From Streptomyces aidingensis (lineage in GTDB: Bacteria > Actinomycetota > Actinomycetes > Streptomycetales > Streptomycetaceae): a DNA stretch of 64,000 nt. Of the stretch, positions 52,449-60,345 are shown one piece after another (the first letter of the stretch is position 1; each line of letters starts with the position of its first letter). The stretch covers positions 1 through 64,000 of the forward strand of contig NZ_FOLM01000007.1 of the NCBI RefSeq assembly GCF_900112355.1. The letters are read 5' to 3'. Below the pieces are notes generated by a model. It was not told where the DNA came from. It did not search any database and saw only the letters and a program-made list of their open reading frames with translations. Both the position numbers and the translations under genes were made by a program.

Positions 52449-55155
52449 GGGCGGTGTGCAGGGCGCGCAGGGTGGGGTGCTCCAGGAGGGCGGTGGCGGG
52501 GACGGGGACACCGAGGGTACGGCTGAGGCGGTCGGCGATGCGGACGGCCTGGGCGGACCGTCCGCCCAGTTCGAAGAAGCTGTCGTCGGCCCCGACCCGT
52601 TCCAGGCCCAGCCCTTCGGCGAGCGCTTCGGCGAGGGTGCGCTGCATGCCCTCCGCCGGTTCCGTGTAGGGGGTGCCGAGGGCGGGGCGCGGGCGGACGG
52701 TGCCCGGGGCGGCGGAGGGTACGGCGGCGGGTCCGGAGCCCGGGCCGGAGCGGGGGCCGGCGGCGAGAAGCCCGGCAAGGGTGAGGTCCGGGGAGGCGGA
52801 CCGGGGGACGGCGTGGTGGCGCAGGCCGGGGGCGGCCGGGGGCGGCGCGGCCCCGGCGGGGGTGAGGACGACGGTGTCGGCCTCGGGCAGCCGGGGGTGT
52901 GCGGACAGTGCCGCGGCGAACGCGGCGGCCGAGACGGCGTCCCCGGGCGAGGCCAGGGCCAGGGCGTGCACGACGGTCCGGGGTGCGGCGACCAGCGAGT
53001 CCGGCAGGGCGGGGAGCTGGGACGGGTCGCGGAAGGTGAGGTCCCCCGACTCCAGCAGGGCGAGGCGCGGCCCGGGCCGGGCGGCGGTGACCTCGGCTCC
53101 GGCCCGGAAGAGGCGGTCGACGAGCGCCTCGCCGTCCTCGTCGGCGGCCAGGACCAGCCAGGGAGAGGCGAGGCGGAGCCGGTGGTCCAGATCGGGCGGC
53201 ACGGGCGACGACGGCGCGCCGCCGGTGCCGGGGCGGGGGTCGATCCAGTGGCGGGTGCGCTGGAAGGGGTAGGCGGGGAGGGGGACGCGACGGCCCTCAT
53301 GGCCGTGCAGGGCGGGCCAGTCGATGGTGGCCCCGGCCAGCCAGAGCCGGGCGAGGGCGGGCACCAGGCCGTCGCCGGCGCCGAGTTCCAGTTCCAGGTC
53401 GGCGTTCTCTGCCCCGGTGGCCAGGAGAACGCCGAGGCGGGCCAGGCCGGCGGCGAGCGCGTCGGCCCCCGGGCCGGTGAGGCGGACCCGGGGGTCGCGG
53501 CGCACGGTCTCGCCGTCCAGCCGGCGCCCCGGGTCGGCCAGCGCGGCCCGCGCGTCCGCGTGGTCGGTGACGACCACCGCGCGGCGCAGCGGGAAACGGC
53601 CCCGGGAGACCTGGAGGGTGTGGGCGATGTCGGCCAGGGACTGGGACCGTCCGAGGTCACCGGCCAGGTGGGCGCGGAGGCGCCCGGTGAGCTCCTCCAG
53701 GGCGGCGGGGGTGGCGGCGGAGAGGGTGAGCAGGTGCGGCCCGGGGCGGCCGGCGCCCGCGGGCCGGGCCGGGGGCTCCTGGAGGACGACATGGGCATTG
53801 GTGCCGCCGACGCCGAAGGAGCTGACGCCCGCCCGGCGCGGTTCCGGGCCGGACGGCCAGGGCCGCGGGGAGGCCAGCACGGTGAACCGGTCGGCGGCCG
53901 TGGCCAGGGCCGGGTTGGGGGTGGTGAAGCCCGCCGTGGCGGGCAGGACGGCCTCGCGCAGGGCGAGCGCGGCGTGGATCAGGCCGGTGACGCCGGAGGC
54001 TCGGTCCAGATGGCCGATGCGGGGCTTGAGGGTGCCCAGCACGCACGGCTCGGTGCGTGCGGAGGTGAAGACGCGGGAGAGTGCGGCGAGTTCGATCGAA
54101 TCGCCGAGCGGGGTGCCGACGGCGTGGCACTCCACATAGCCGATGGACTCGGGTTTGACGCCGGAGACGGACAGCGCGGTCTCGATGGCCGCGGCCTGGC
54201 CGGTGACCCCGGGCGCGGCGTAACCGGCGCGCTCCCGCCCGTCGTTGTTGACGGCCGTGCCCAGGATCACCGCGTGCACCGGGTCGCCGTCGGCCAGCGC
54301 GTCGGACAGGCGCTTGAGGGCGACGACGGCGGCGCCCGAGCCCATGACGGTGCCGCCCGCGGCGGCGTCCAGGCTGCGCACCCGGCCGTCCGGGGAGAGG
54401 ATGGAGCCCTCCTCCCACTGGTAGCCGGCCGGCTGCGGCAGCGGCAGGAACGCGCCCCCGGCCAGGGCCATGTCGCACTCGTAGGTGAGCAGGCTCTGGC
54501 AGGCCAGGTGCACGGCCACCAGCGAGGTCGAACAGTACGTCTGGACGGTCAGGCTGGGGCCGCTGAGGCCGAGCTTGTAGGAGATGAGCGAGGTGAGGGA
54601 GTCCCGCTCGACGCCGGAGGAGAGCAGCGCCTTGCCGCCGGGTTCCCCACCCAGGTCAGGGACATTGCGCAGCAGGTAGTCGGGGAAGGCCGCACCGGCG
54701 AAGACGCCGACGGGGAAGCCGGGGTCGGCGGGCGGGTAGCCCGCCTGTTCCAGCGCCTCCCAGGCGCACTCCAGCAGCAGCCGGTGGTGCGGCTCCATGG
54801 TGTCGGCCTCCCGGTCGGTGAGACCGAAGGCGGTGGCGTCGAACTCCTCCAGGCCCTCGACCGGGCCGCCGACGGGGACGTATCCGGGCCGGCCGGCGGG
54901 GACTCCGGCGGCGGCCAGTTCGGCGTCGGTGACCGGGCGCAGGCCGTCGATGCCGGACAGCAGATTGTGCCAGAGGGTCTCGGCGTCACGGGCGCCGGGG
55001 AAGCGGCCGGACATGCCGACCAGCGCGATGGCGGAGTCGGCGCCGGAATCCGCACCGGTGTCCGCACCGGTGTCCGCACCGGTGTCCGTGGCGACGTCGG
55101 TGGAGTCGGAGAGGTCGGTGGAGTTGCTGGAGTGCGTTTCCGCTTCCGGGATCAT
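52387..55155 (-). CDS. Type I PKS: KS, collapsed AT and KR, ACP
   Basis: 922 residues. A Ser/Asp/Thr-rich N-tail with a DTGADTGADTGAD repeat precedes an intact KS (~40-470; Cys208 in QTYCSTS, VECHAVGT with His, TLKPRIGH). The linker and 'HTLQVSRGRF' region that normally open an AT follow, but the AT core is cut to about 60 residues with no GxSxG; the post-AT motif AYPFQRTRHWID survives. The next ~170 residues look like the structural half of a KR without its catalytic half. The ACP has Ser867 in ELGGRSAQ, an unusual context for DSL/GGNSL. It needs acylation in trans and would leave a beta-keto unit. ATG 55155 follows AGGTGAA. Last gene of the ACP-ligase-ABC operon. Confidence 0.9.
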   Translation of the reverse strand: MIPEAETHSSNSTDLSDSTDVATDTGADTGADTGADSGADSAIALVGMSGRFPGARDAETLWHNLLSGIDGLRPVTDAELAAAGVPAGRPGYVPVGGPVEGLEEFDATAFGLTDREADTMEPHHRLLLECAWEALEQAGYPPADPGFPVGVFAGAAFPDYLLRNVPDLGGEPGGKALLSSGVERDSLTSLISYKLGLSGPSLTVQTYCSTSLVAVHLACQSLLTYECDMALAGGAFLPLPQPAGYQWEEGSILSPDGRVRSLDAAAGGTVMGSGAAVVALKRLSDALADGDPVHAVILGTAVNNDGRERAGYAAPGVTGQAAAIETALSVSGVKPESIGYVECHAVGTPLGDSIELAALSRVFTSARTEPCVLGTLKPRIGHLDRASGVTGLIHAALALREAVLPATAGFTTPNPALATAADRFTVLASPRPWPSGPEPRRAGVSSFGVGGTNAHVVLQEPPARPAGAGRPGPHLLTLSAATPAALEELTGRLRAHLAGDLGRSQSLADIAHTLQVSRGRFPLRRAVVVTDHADARAALADPGRRLDGETVRRDPRVRLTGPGADALAAGLARLGVLLATGAENADLELELGAGDGLVPALARLWLAGATIDWPALHGHEGRRVPLPAYPFQRTRHWIDPRPGTGGAPSSPVPPDLDHRLRLASPWLVLAADEDGEALVDRLFRAGAEVTAARPGPRLALLESGDLTFRDPSQLPALPDSLVAAPRTVVHALALASPGDAVSAAAFAAALSAHPRLPEADTVVLTPAGAAPPPAAPGLRHHAVPRSASPDLTLAGLLAAGPRSGPGSGPAAVPSAAPGTVRPRPALGTPYTEPAEGMQRTLAEALAEGLGLERVGADDSFFELGGRSAQAVRIADRLSRTLGVPVPATALLEHPTLRALHTALTGPDGAPHPGPRPGAGRRG
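55052..55087. repeat. 12-bp tandem repeat in the fourth PKS gene
   Basis: Three perfect copies of GCACCGGTGTCC, preceded by one degenerate copy, encode the GADT repeat (D-T-G-A) of the PKS N-terminal tail. The repeat keeps the frame, so copy number could vary without breaking the gene. Confidence 0.75.
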
Positions 55156-55223
55156 GGGCTTCACCTGAGTGTCCGAGGATTGCTCCGGCCGTCCGGCTTC
55201 CCCCGCCCCCGAGGGAGCGGCGG

Positions 55224-56069
55224 TCAGACCAGATGGCTGCGGCCCCACCCGTGGGCGAGGCGGTAGGTGGCCACGGCGCCGAAGACGACGGCGATGGCGA
55301 GGCAGACCAGCGTGGGCCCGAGCATGGCGGCGGCGTCGCCCTCGACGGCGGCGCGCAGCACCAGCAGCCCCCAGTAGCCGGGCGAGAAGGGCGCGAGCGC
55401 CTGGGCCCAGCCCGGCATCAGGTCCACCGGCAGGAAGGTCCCGCCGATGGTGCTGACCAGGATGGCCCCGACATCGCTCGCCACGATCAGGTCGCCGCGG
55501 CTGCGCACCAGCGTGGCCAGGGCGGCGCCCATGGCCAGCAGCGTGAAGCCCCAGACCGACATGGCCAGGCACAGCAGCGGGATGCTGGGCGGGATGTCCA
55601 TGCCGATGACGAGGATGCCGTAGACCATCAGCACGGCCTGCTGGAAGAGCAGCACCAGGAAGACCGGCACGCCCTTGCCGAGGAGGAGTTCGGCGCGGGC
55701 GGCGCGGCTGGCGCGCAGCCGGTCCCAGGTGCGCCATTCCCGTTCCACGAAGATCGAGTGGCCGACGATGGCCATGGCGAAGACCGAGAACATCACCAGC
55801 TGGCCGGTCACCGCCCACTGGGTGCCGGCGTCCAGCGCCTCCCGGTACAGCGGCTGGAGCATCAGCATGAACACCATGGGCGTGACCAGGTAGCTGATGA
55901 GCTGTGAGGGGTCGCGCAGCCGCAGCAGCAGGTTGTAGTGGATCAGGGCGAGGGTGCGGTGCAGGGAGTCGGCGAGCCGGGCGCGGACGCCGGCCGGTGC
56001 CGCGCCGCCGGCCGCCGGGCCGGGGGCGCCGGAGGGCGCGGAGGGGGCGAGAAGGGTGTCAGACGCCAT
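55224..56069 (-). CDS. ABC-2 type transporter permease
   Basis: A 281-residue membrane protein. After a ~25-residue Ala/Pro/Gly tail come about six hydrophobic segments, beginning around QLISYLVTPMVFMLMLQPLY and including WAVTGQLVMFSVFAMAIVG, GVPVFLVLLFQQAVLMVYGI and IPLLCLAMSVWGFTLLAMG. FVEREWRTWDRLRASRA is the cytoplasmic coupling motif of drug/polyketide exporters of the ABC-2 class. The late PVDLMPGWAQALAPFSPGYW motif is also typical. With the ATPase whose gene overlaps its start by 11 bp it should form an exporter, most likely for the cluster product (self-resistance). Confidence 0.9.
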   Translation of the reverse strand: MASDTLLAPSAPSGAPGPAAGGAAPAGVRARLADSLHRTLALIHYNLLLRLRDPSQLISYLVTPMVFMLMLQPLYREALDAGTQWAVTGQLVMFSVFAMAIVGHSIFVEREWRTWDRLRASRAARAELLLGKGVPVFLVLLFQQAVLMVYGILVIGMDIPPSIPLLCLAMSVWGFTLLAMGAALATLVRSRGDLIVASDVGAILVSTIGGTFLPVDLMPGWAQALAPFSPGYWGLLVLRAAVEGDAAAMLGPTLVCLAIAVVFGAVATYRLAHGWGRSHLV

Positions 56070-56892
56070 CGGTGACCGCCAGGGAGTGGTAGAGATCGTC
56101 CAGGGTGGGTTTGCGCAGCTCGACGGACTCCACCGGCCGGGGGGCCGTGCGCAGCAGGTCGAGCAGGGACGCGGTGGGGTCGGTGGTGGACGCGTGCAGC
56201 TCCTGGCCGGCCGCGGTGACCCGGACCTCGCCCGGCAGGCCCTCCAGCAGTTCGGCGCTGGTGCCGCGGGCGATGATCCGGCCCTTGGCGGCCACCGCCA
56301 GGGTGGCCCCGAGGTCCATCAGCTCGGTGAGGTAGTGGGTGGTGTAGACGACGGCGGCGCCCTCCCCGGCCCGCCGCCTGACCACCTCCAGCAGTGCCTG
56401 CCGGGTCTCCGGGTCGGCACCGGCCGTCGGCTCGTCCAGCAGCAGCAGGGACGGCCGGTGGATGAGCGCGGCGCCGGCCTGGGTGCGGCGCTGCTGGCCG
56501 CCGGAGAGGAACCCGGCGCGGCGGTCCAGGAAGGCGGTGAGGTGCAGGGCGACGGCCAGTTCCTCGACCGCCTCGCGCAGGGCGGCGCGGCGCAGCCCGG
56601 CCAGGCTGCCGTACAGTTCGAGGTGCTCACGCACGGTCAGGGGCCGGTAGAGGGCGATGTGCTGGGGCGAGATGCCGATGATGCCGCGCGCCTCGGACGG
56701 CGGGCGGCCGTCCACGAGCACGGTGCCGCTGTCGGGCTTCAGCAGCCCGGAGACCATCTCCACGAACGTCGTCTTGCCGGCGCCGTTGTGGCCGACCAGG
56801 CCGACGATCTCGCCGGCCGCGACGTTCAGGGTGAAGCCGTCCAGGGCCTGGATGTCGTCGTAGCGTTTGGTGAGTGCGACCGCCTCTAGCAC
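56059..56892 (-). CDS. ABC transporter ATP-binding protein
   Basis: A 277-residue DrrA-type ATPase. Walker A is GHNGAGKTT, the Q-loop is in GIIGISPQHIALY, the signature is LSGGQQRRTQAGAAL (LSGGQ), Walker B is LLLLDEPTAGAD and the H-loop is in VVYTTHYLTEL. The C-terminal ~60 residues resemble the regulatory extension of drug-export ATPases. It is coupled to the permease (11-bp overlap downstream) and to the ligase (7-bp overlap upstream). The tight arrangement with biosynthetic genes argues for export of the product or an intermediate. Confidence 0.93.
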   Translation of the reverse strand: MLEAVALTKRYDDIQALDGFTLNVAAGEIVGLVGHNGAGKTTFVEMVSGLLKPDSGTVLVDGRPPSEARGIIGISPQHIALYRPLTVREHLELYGSLAGLRRAALREAVEELAVALHLTAFLDRRAGFLSGGQQRRTQAGAALIHRPSLLLLDEPTAGADPETRQALLEVVRRRAGEGAAVVYTTHYLTELMDLGATLAVAAKGRIIARGTSAELLEGLPGEVRVTAAGQELHASTTDPTASLLDLLRTAPRPVESVELRKPTLDDLYHSLAVTDGV

Positions 56893-58526
56893 GGCAGTTC
56901 CTCCTCCGCTTTCCGCGTGTGCTCCGGGTGCCCGGCCGGCGGTGCCGGTCCGGCGGGCGGGGCGGGCCGGGCGGCCCGCCGCAGGGTTTCGCGCAGCCGG
57001 ACCCGGTCGAACTTGCCGTTGGCCGTGCGGGGCAGCCGCGGCAGCAGCTCGATGCGCCGCGGCATCATGTAGGCGGGCAGTTCCCGGGCCAGGGCGCGGG
57101 ACAGGTCCTCGGCCGAGGCCGCCGCGGCATCGGCGGACCTGGCTGCCGCCAGCACGATGTGGCTGCCGAGCCGCGGGTCCTCGGCACCGAAGGCGACGGC
57201 CTCGGCGGCCAGCCCGGTGGCGTATGCGGCCTCCTCGATCTCCGTGGGGCTCACCCGGTAGCCGGAGGTCTTGATCATCTCGTCGTCGCGGCCGACGAAG
57301 TAGAGGAAGCCCTCCTCGTCCCGGTAGACGGTGTCGCCCGACCAGACGGCGATCTCGGGCCGCCCGGTGGGCGGCCGTCCGGGGGCCGGGCGGAAGCGCT
57401 GCGCGGTGCGCTCGGGGTCGTTCCAGTACCCGAGGGCCACCAGCGCGCCGCGGTGCACGAGTTCGCCGTGCTCACCGGGGGCGCAGGGGGTGCCGTCCGG
57501 GCGGACGACCAGCACCTCGGCGTTGGGGACGGCCCTGCCGATGGAGTCCGGGCGCCGCCCGGCCTCGGCCGGGTCCAGGTATGTGGAGCGGAACGCCTCG
57601 GTCAGCCCGTACATCAGATACGGGTCGGCGGCCGGGAAGATGTCCCGCAGCGCGGCCAGGGTGGTCCGGGGCATCCGGCCTCCGGTGTTGGCGAAGTACC
57701 GCAGCGCCGCCGTGGACTCCGCGGGCCAGTCCTGCTCGGCGAGCTGCAGCCACAGCGGCGGTACGCAGGTCAGGCCGGTGACCCGGTGCCGGGCGCACAG
57801 CCGGACCACTTCGCGGGCGCGCAGGTAGTTGACCAGCACCACATGGGCGCCGGCCACCAGCGCGGTGGTGAGCTGGCTGAAACCGGCGTCGAAACTCAGC
57901 GGCAGCACGGCCAGCACCACGTCCTCGCGGGTGTGGCCCAGGTATTCGGCCACGCTGGCGGCACCGGCCAGCAGGTTGCGGTGGGAGAGCACCACGCCCT
58001 TGGGCGGGCCGGTGGAACCGGAGGTGTAGAGGATGGCGGCCACATCGTCGTCGATGACGTCCCCGGCACCGGGCACGGGTGCGCCGGGGACCGGCGGCTC
58101 GGTGCTCTCCAGGGCCTGCCAGCCGGCGGTGCCGAAGGACACCACATGGGCGACGGAGCTGTCCGGGGCCAGGGCGCCGAGCACACCGGCGCGCCGCTCC
58201 TCGGTGGTGATGACCACGCGCGGGGCGCAGTCGGCGAGGACGTGCCGCACCTGGCGGGGCCGGTAGACGGGGTTGAGGGGAACCAGCACACCGCCGGCCG
58301 CGGCGACGGCCAGCAGCGCGACCACGGTCTCGGTCCGCTTCTCCGCCCAGACGGCGACCCGGTCGCCGCGCCGGACGCCGAGGCCGTGCAGGCCGTGCGC
58401 GACGCGGGACACCCGGTCGGCCAGCTCCCGGTAGGTCAGGGTCTCGGAGCGGAAGGTCACCGCGGGCCGGCCGGGCTCGCCGCAGGCGGTGAGCCGGTCC
58501 AGGCGGCGGGGCGGCTGCTCACACAT
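56886..58526 (-). CDS. AMP-forming acyl ligase (exosortase-A-associated type)
   Basis: A 546-residue ANL-superfamily enzyme. Motifs: ILYTSGSTGPPKGVV (P-loop), LPLSFDAGFSQL, YFANTGGRMPRTTLAAL, YLMYGLTEAFRSTYL, YRDEEGFLYFVGRDDEMIKT (adenylation hinge) and the C-terminal lysine in RTANGKFDRVRL. The AFRSTYL and GGRMP blocks and the ending recall the acyl-CoA ligases that occur beside exosortase A together with an ACP and a fold-III PLP decarboxylase. Here the ACP gene overlaps it by 8 bp and such a decarboxylase lies at 22173. It probably activates a carboxylic or amino acid and loads it onto that ACP. The substrate cannot be read from sequence. Confidence 0.88.
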   Translation of the reverse strand: MCEQPPRRLDRLTACGEPGRPAVTFRSETLTYRELADRVSRVAHGLHGLGVRRGDRVAVWAEKRTETVVALLAVAAAGGVLVPLNPVYRPRQVRHVLADCAPRVVITTEERRAGVLGALAPDSSVAHVVSFGTAGWQALESTEPPVPGAPVPGAGDVIDDDVAAILYTSGSTGPPKGVVLSHRNLLAGAASVAEYLGHTREDVVLAVLPLSFDAGFSQLTTALVAGAHVVLVNYLRAREVVRLCARHRVTGLTCVPPLWLQLAEQDWPAESTAALRYFANTGGRMPRTTLAALRDIFPAADPYLMYGLTEAFRSTYLDPAEAGRRPDSIGRAVPNAEVLVVRPDGTPCAPGEHGELVHRGALVALGYWNDPERTAQRFRPAPGRPPTGRPEIAVWSGDTVYRDEEGFLYFVGRDDEMIKTSGYRVSPTEIEEAAYATGLAAEAVAFGAEDPRLGSHIVLAAARSADAAAASAEDLSRALARELPAYMMPRRIELLPRLPRTANGKFDRVRLRETLRRAARPAPPAGPAPPAGHPEHTRKAEEELPC

Positions 58527-58806
58527 CGGCTTCGACGGCCTCGGCCCCGGTGAGCCGCTCGGCGGGGATCAGCGGGCCGACGGCCTCCCACAGCGAGCCG
58601 ACCGTCTCGAAGGTCTCCTCGGTGATCAGCTCGTCGGGCAGCTCCAGGCCGTAGGTCTCCTCCAGGTCGGTCAGGAGCTGCACCACCCCCATGGAGTCGA
58701 GGCCGAGCGCGGACAGGTCGTCGCCCGGGGCGAAGTCGTCCCCGGACGCGACGGGCAGGTGGGCCAGCAGCGTCGTGCGGAACGTGCGCGGGATGTCCAT
58801 CGTCAC
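58519..58806 (-). CDS. Free-standing acyl carrier protein
   Basis: A ~95-residue ACP with the phosphopantetheine serine in LSALGLDSMGVVQLLTDL and a PDELITEETFETVGSLWEAV helix III. GTG 58806 has AAGGGA close upstream; ATG 58800, two codons later, is an equal alternative. It is the first gene of the operon ACP-ligase-ABC-PKS, and the 8-bp overlap with the ligase marks it as that enzyme's partner. Its upstream region holds the phased GGTAGCG array. Confidence 0.9.
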   Translation of the reverse strand: MTMDIPRTFRTTLLAHLPVASGDDFAPGDDLSALGLDSMGVVQLLTDLEETYGLELPDELITEETFETVGSLWEAVGPLIPAERLTGAEAVEADV

Positions 58807-58936
58807 CAGTCCCTTGTCGGTAGCGTGTCGTGGCGCCGGGCAGCGGCGGGGGCGGGCGGCGGCGCGTGCCCGACCCGGTGCTGCGAGTCCAGCAGGGGCC
58901 GCTCCTGAAGCGGCCTCATGCCGCTATCACGGGCGC

Positions 58937-58987
58937 GGTAGCGGGTGGAGAGGGCGGCGGTAGCGGGCCGGTAGCGCCCGGGTAGTG
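58937..58987. promoter_or_regulatory. Phased heptamer array, candidate SARP operator
   Basis: GGTAGCG occurs at 58937, 58959 and 58970, and GGTAGTG at 58981: spacings of 22, 11 and 11 bp. The two 11-bp phases not filled perfectly (58948 GAGAGGG, 58992 GATAAGG) each still match at four of seven positions. The array lies in the gap between the ACP-ligase-ABC-PKS operon (minus) and the luxR-type gene (plus). In the leftward direction a GATAGC hexamer lies exactly 8 bp past the last repeat, the distance known for SARP sites to the -10 element. The SARP at 19568-22030 is the likely ligand. Confidence 0.7.
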
Positions 58988-59059
58988 AGCCGATAAGGCG
59001 GTCTGGAACGGTGGCGGGACGCTGAGCCCCACGGAACGGAACCAGGCTTCGGAGGAAAC

Positions 59060-60244
59060 ATGTCGACGGTCGCCCCGCCCGCCCGGTCGCAGTCCGCCCT
59101 TTCGCAGTCCGCTCTCCCGCACTCCCCGCATTCCCCGCTGCCGCAGGTGGCGCTGGCGCCGGCCGTGGACGGCCGCGGCCGGACAGGTGCCGCGGACAGC
59201 CCGGACGACCGCGCGGGCGCCCTCTACCGCTACGCCGTCCGCCACGGCGGCATCCGCGCGCTGGAGCCCGCCGCCGCGGAACTGGGGGTTTCCCTGCCCG
59301 AACTGTTTCTCGCCGCGGGACGGCTGGTCGAGCTGGGCCTGCTGCGCACCGACGACACGGCGGGCGGGCGGCTGGTGCCGGCCAGCCCGCAGGACGCGGC
59401 GGCACGGCTGGTGGCGCCCGTGGAGCGGGAGATCTTCCGGCAGCGGGACCTGGTGGACCGGCTGCGCGCCCGCATCACCGCCGTCACCGACCCCTCCCCC
59501 GGGGCCGGCCGGTCCGCCGGGGACGACGGAGACGGGCGCGCCGGGGCGATCGACGGCCTGCACGGCACGGCGGAGATCCGCGGCCTGTTCACCGTGGCCG
59601 CCGAGGTCTGCCGCAAGGAGCTGCTGGTGCTCCAGCCGGGCCACGAACGGGAAGACCTGCTGGAGCAACTGCTGGCGCCCTGCTACGGGGTGCTGGACCG
59701 GGACGTGGCGGTGCGCGTGGTGTGCCCGCACCGCAGCCGGACCGGGTTCGCCGACCGGGCTCGGGCCAGACGGCTGGTGGAGAACGGCGCCCGGGTGCGC
59801 ACCCTCAGCAGGGTGCCGCAGGCGACGGTGGTCTTCGACGACACGCTCGCCGTGGTGGTGGAGCTGCCGCCCGGCCCGGACGGGCAGCCGGCCGCCCGCC
59901 GGGTCCAGGACCGGGGCATGGTCCGCTTCCTGACCGACCTGTTCGACCAGCTGTGGGAGACCGGCACGCCGTTCACCTCCTCGGAGCCCGGCTACGCCGC
60001 CGCGGCCGACGATCTCCAGCAGGCCATCGCCCGGCTGATGGCGCAGGGTCTGACCGACGAAGTGGTGGCGCGGCGGCTGGGCATGTCGGTGCGGACCTGC
60101 CGCCGGCACATCGCGAGCCTGCTGCGTGACCTGGACGCGGTCAGCCGTTTCCAGGCGGGTGTGCAGGCGGCCGGCCGGTTCACCATCAGCCCGGCCGCGC
60201 CCGCCGCCCCCGCACCGGCGGTCACCGCCGCGCGGAGCGCCTGA
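59060..60244 (+). CDS. LuxR-type regulator with TrmB-like N-terminal region
   Basis: A 394-residue regulator. Residues ~55-105 (ALYRYAVRHGGIRALEPAAA, LGVSLPELFLAAGRLVELGL) form a winged-helix region like that of TrmB-related proteins. The centre (IRGLFTVAAEVCRKELLVLQ) resembles the phospholipase-D-like sensor part. Residues ~325-365 are a LuxR-type helix-turn-helix: LMAQGLTDEVVARRLGMSVR, then TCRRHIASLL. Such proteins are common as cluster-situated regulators in streptomycetes. ATG 59060 follows GGAGGAAAC, an excellent site. It diverges from the ACP-ligase operon and shares the phased array with it, so it may itself be under SARP control. Confidence 0.88.
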   Translation: MSTVAPPARSQSALSQSALPHSPHSPLPQVALAPAVDGRGRTGAADSPDDRAGALYRYAVRHGGIRALEPAAAELGVSLPELFLAAGRLVELGLLRTDDTAGGRLVPASPQDAAARLVAPVEREIFRQRDLVDRLRARITAVTDPSPGAGRSAGDDGDGRAGAIDGLHGTAEIRGLFTVAAEVCRKELLVLQPGHEREDLLEQLLAPCYGVLDRDVAVRVVCPHRSRTGFADRARARRLVENGARVRTLSRVPQATVVFDDTLAVVVELPPGPDGQPAARRVQDRGMVRFLTDLFDQLWETGTPFTSSEPGYAAAADDLQQAIARLMAQGLTDEVVARRLGMSVRTCRRHIASLLRDLDAVSRFQAGVQAAGRFTISPAAPAAPAPAVTAARSA

Positions 60245-60259
60245 CGCGCCACGGGCCAC

Positions 60260-60317
60260 AACGGCCGCGCTCCGCGCCCCACCGCAGCCTTGCGGTGGGG
60301 CGCGGAGCGCGGCCGTT
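60260..60317. terminator. 27-bp perfect hairpin between converging operons
   Basis: Bases 60260-60286 and 60291-60317 are exact reverse complements around a GCCT loop, beginning 16 bp after the luxR-type stop and ending 28 bp before the stop of the converging minus-strand operon. This is a very strong bidirectional terminator. Confidence 0.9.
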
Positions 60318-60345
60318 CCGGTCGGTCCGGTGGCCCTCCGCCGGC

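Noticed and set aside
58819..58825. A further GGTAGCG copy as part of the SARP array
   Set aside because: It is 118 bp from the first array copy, not a multiple of 11, and lies just upstream of the ACP start; treated as chance.
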